Assembly (NCBI GenBank): GCA_030374805.1
Contig: JARGSG010000004.1
Coordinates: 558,001 to 622,000 of the forward strand
Origin: Gracilaria gracilis
Taxonomy: Eukaryota > Rhodophyta > Florideophyceae > Gracilariales > Gracilariaceae
DNA: 64,000 nucleotides
Direction: 5' to 3'
In this document: piece by piece, positions 61,957 through 64,000 of the stretch
How positions within the stretch are numbered: position 1 is the stretch's first letter
Layout: the number at the start of each line of letters is the position of its first letter
Notes under the pieces: generated by a model
The model's database searches: none
Told to the model about the DNA's origin: nothing
What the model saw: only the letters and a program-made list of their open reading frames with translations
Position numbers and translations under genes: made by a program

Positions 61957-63600
61957 CTAGAACGAATCAAGCTTCATCATTTTGGCCATCCTCCGAAACT
62001 CTTGGAGGGACGCAAACTTTGTCAGAATGTCGGCGATTTGTAGGATTCCATAAATGTGTTGAAGTTGAACAATTTTTCTGTGAGGAAGATCCCTAATATG
62101 GTGCATTCTCAAATCAATTTGCTCGTTCCTTTAAGAAATTTGTGGGTTCGTGGTCAAAGAAATAGCAGCCGAGCTATCAACCAAAATCCTTGTGGCCTCA
62201 TACTACAGATTTTCGCTCCAAGGCTTTTGGTGAGCGAATTCCCAAAACAGTTTTCGAATCCACGTAAGATCCTTACCACATGTAGAAAGAGCGACATACT
62301 CTGCTTCGGCAGAGGATAGTGCAATCACAGTCTGTCGCTTCGATTTCCTCATAATAGGTGTGTGGTTGACGACGATAACATATCCTGCTGTTGACTTACG
62401 AGTATCCTTGCACCCGCCCCAGTCGGCGTCAGAGAACGCACAACGTGTCGTAGGTTCGAACGGAACTGCTGCTGGAAAGTGAAGCCCATAGTCAGTCGTA
62501 CCAGCCACGTACCTGAAATTCTCTTCAACATTGCAAAGTGACGTCCACACGGGGTGTGAAGGTGTTTGGATAGTTCCGAAACTTGAAAAGAGAGGTCGGG
62601 ACGTGTTGAGATTGCAATTTACAAGAGACCACCAATTCCGGATCTGTACTTTGCGTGGTCTCGAGGGGACAGGTAACTCTCGGTGTCATTAGTGGGCACG
62701 AGTTCCGCATCCGCCGGTAGTGGAGAACCGACTGAGTTAAAATATTGCATGCCAAACTTCTCTCGTAGTTGTTGGGTAAAGCCGTATTGGTTCACACTTA
62801 TTCGTGAAGGTGATCGTTCAACGTTCCATCAAATAAATGATTTCAGCATTCCATAAAGTTTTACGTCAAATGAAGCGAAGAGTTGCTGTTTAAAATTAGC
62901 GAGCAGATTAACGTCGTTTGACGCAAACGCACAGTCGTCCACGATGACAGCCAGTATAAGAAAGCTGTCCTCTTCACGGAACATGAAGATGCGTGAGTCC
63001 AGGGCAGACATCTTGTAGTTCTATGAAAGTAAGGTATCCGAGAAAACGGAGCCCCAGATTATACCAGCCTGGACGGCTCCATAGATGGAGTTGAGAATCT
63101 TGCACACATATCCAAGCTTTTCCCGTATGCCGGTGGAGTCAGTTGGCTGCGCCATGAAGATTGGTACGTCCAGCTTGTCAAATAAGTACGCATTCGATAT
63201 GTCGGCTCCTTCGAGAATAAGATCGTGCGCAGCGGCGAAAACGAGAAGGATACGGAGGGCCCCATGCCAAGCTACAGGGGCGTAGCAGTTCAAAGGGCCG
63301 CAGTCAATGAATGGCTTCTGCATGTCTTCCCGGAGCCAGCAGCGGGCATTTTTCAAGCACTTCTTTCCTATTTAATCCAGCATTTTCTCTTTGAAAACCC
63401 ACTTCAAGGGTACTGGGTTCATCCCAGGCTCGCGTGCCTCCAGTTTCCATGTGGTTTGCTTGACTAGAGCGTTGAACTCACGGTCAATAGCCTCGCACTA
63501 ACCAGGGTCTCTGCACGCTTCCTCGAAACTGCTGGAAACTTTTGGGTCAACGACATTCTTTTTAGATACCCATACTCAAGGGATGTTGTGTGTTATGGTC
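61957..63600 (-). pseudogene. pol: Ty1/copia Pol remnant: reverse transcriptase and RNase H
   Basis: Minus strand. RT begins near 63560 with SSSFEEACRDPG, REFNALVKQTTWKLEA and PLKWVFKEK, then YAPVAWHGALRILLVFAAAH, ADISNAYLFDKLDVPIFM and the catalytic VDD in LAVIVDDCAFASND. RNase H follows: CAFSDADWGGCKDTRKSTAG, QTVIALSSAEAEYVALS, and the end IDLRMHHIRDLPHRKIV ... ADILTKFASLQEF with TAG at 61957-61959. Stops occur near 63390 and in other places. The order of RT before the chromosomal end and the ADxLTK tail are typical for copia, not gypsy. Confidence 0.88.
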
Positions 63601-64000
63601 GTGAATGCTTTACCCAGGTGTTCCGCCTAATCACCCACTTCCGTTTCCCGTTTTGTCTGGTTCATCTCTTCCGTTTCCTGTTGGCGTTAGATTCCATCCA
63701 GGATGGTAAAATTGTTCGGAAGGAGAGAGGAGTTGATACCCTTGAAGTCCAAGCAAAGGTATGTTATTACCGAGTTCTTCTCCGTTACAAACGAGCAAAA
63801 GAGAGCGGTGTCACTCTGCACCCCAACTAAATGCTGCGAATGCCTAGCGAGGGAGGAACCTCTTGTTTGAAGCGGTCTTCGAGCGATATACGAACGCGTA
63901 GCCTGGTTGTCCAAGGTAGGAATGTGGGAGAAGTCGATTTTCATTGATGGGTTTCATTCCAGAATAGGGATCTGTCCCTGTCTCCTAGAAGATGAAGCCC
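63601..64000. other. Window end, probably further copia sequence
   Basis: ORFs on both strands here have no clear motifs. Copia integrase would be expected upstream of the RT, i.e. here and beyond, but I cannot confirm it. Confidence 0.35.

Noticed and set aside
1-64000. CRISPR arrays, bacterial operons, prophage or integron features
   Set aside because: No short regularly spaced repeats; gene structure, TATA boxes and transposon types are eukaryotic.

Overview
The window is eukaryotic nuclear DNA, dominated by transposable elements, with one small island of apparently intronless host genes (about 23.1-29.2 kb). The three host genes each encode a protein with an N-terminal secretion signal, two of them have a visible TATA box, and no splice structure is needed to read them. 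Together with the mixture of Ty3/gypsy, Ty1/copia, Harbinger-like, hAT, pogo-like and Mutator-like elements, this fits a TE-rich, intron-poor algal genome; a florideophyte red alga is my best guess. This is inference, and an oomycete-like protist cannot be excluded.

Layout. 1-15.35 kb: two Ty3/gypsy elements of one family (called E1 and E2) lie head to head, separated by 18 bp. E1 (minus strand, runs off the left edge) is a deleted, stop-ridden copy. E2 (plus strand, 3842-15347) is complete: 851-bp LTRs, PBS, gag, protease, RT/RNase H/integrase/chromodomain, an extra gene in antisense orientation between pol and the 3' LTR, and a polypurine tract. E2 sits inside the transposase gene of a Harbinger element (H1, about 15.35-17.9 kb), which also has a SANT-like and a SAP-like ORF on the other strand. 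18.7-22.9 kb: a decayed second type of gypsy element (G5) between two copies of a ~350-bp direct repeat, followed by a tRNA-like sequence. 23.1-29.2 kb: host island with a secreted von Willebrand A protein and a secreted cysteine-rich protein transcribed divergently, then a secreted metallo-beta-lactamase-fold protein. 29.35-33.83 kb: a hAT element with terminal inverted repeats and a perfect 8-bp target duplication, itself split by a Harbinger-like element (H2). 34-41.2 kb: fragments (gypsy integrase ends, a pogo-like transposase pseudogene, a solo LTR of the E1/E2 family). 42.0-42.8 kb: a small LTR-bounded element carrying a piece of a Harbinger transposase. 43.0-48.9 kb: a second chromodomain gypsy family (E3, minus strand), again with a homologous antisense gene downstream of pol. 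49.3-55.0 kb: a third gypsy family (E4, plus strand, decayed). 55.3-56.5 kb: Harbinger-like H3, same family as H2. 57.1-59.4 kb: a Mutator-like transposase. 61.96-63.6 kb: a Ty1/copia pol remnant.

The strongest novelty candidate is the antisense gene: E2 and E3 have clearly different pol sequences, yet both carry, at the same place and in the same convergent orientation about 290-350 bp beyond the pol stop codon, relatives of one protein of about 600 residues that I do not recognise. A second notable point is that target-site duplications and LTR polymorphisms around the E1/E2 junction are swapped in a way best explained by a short inversion between the two facing LTRs.
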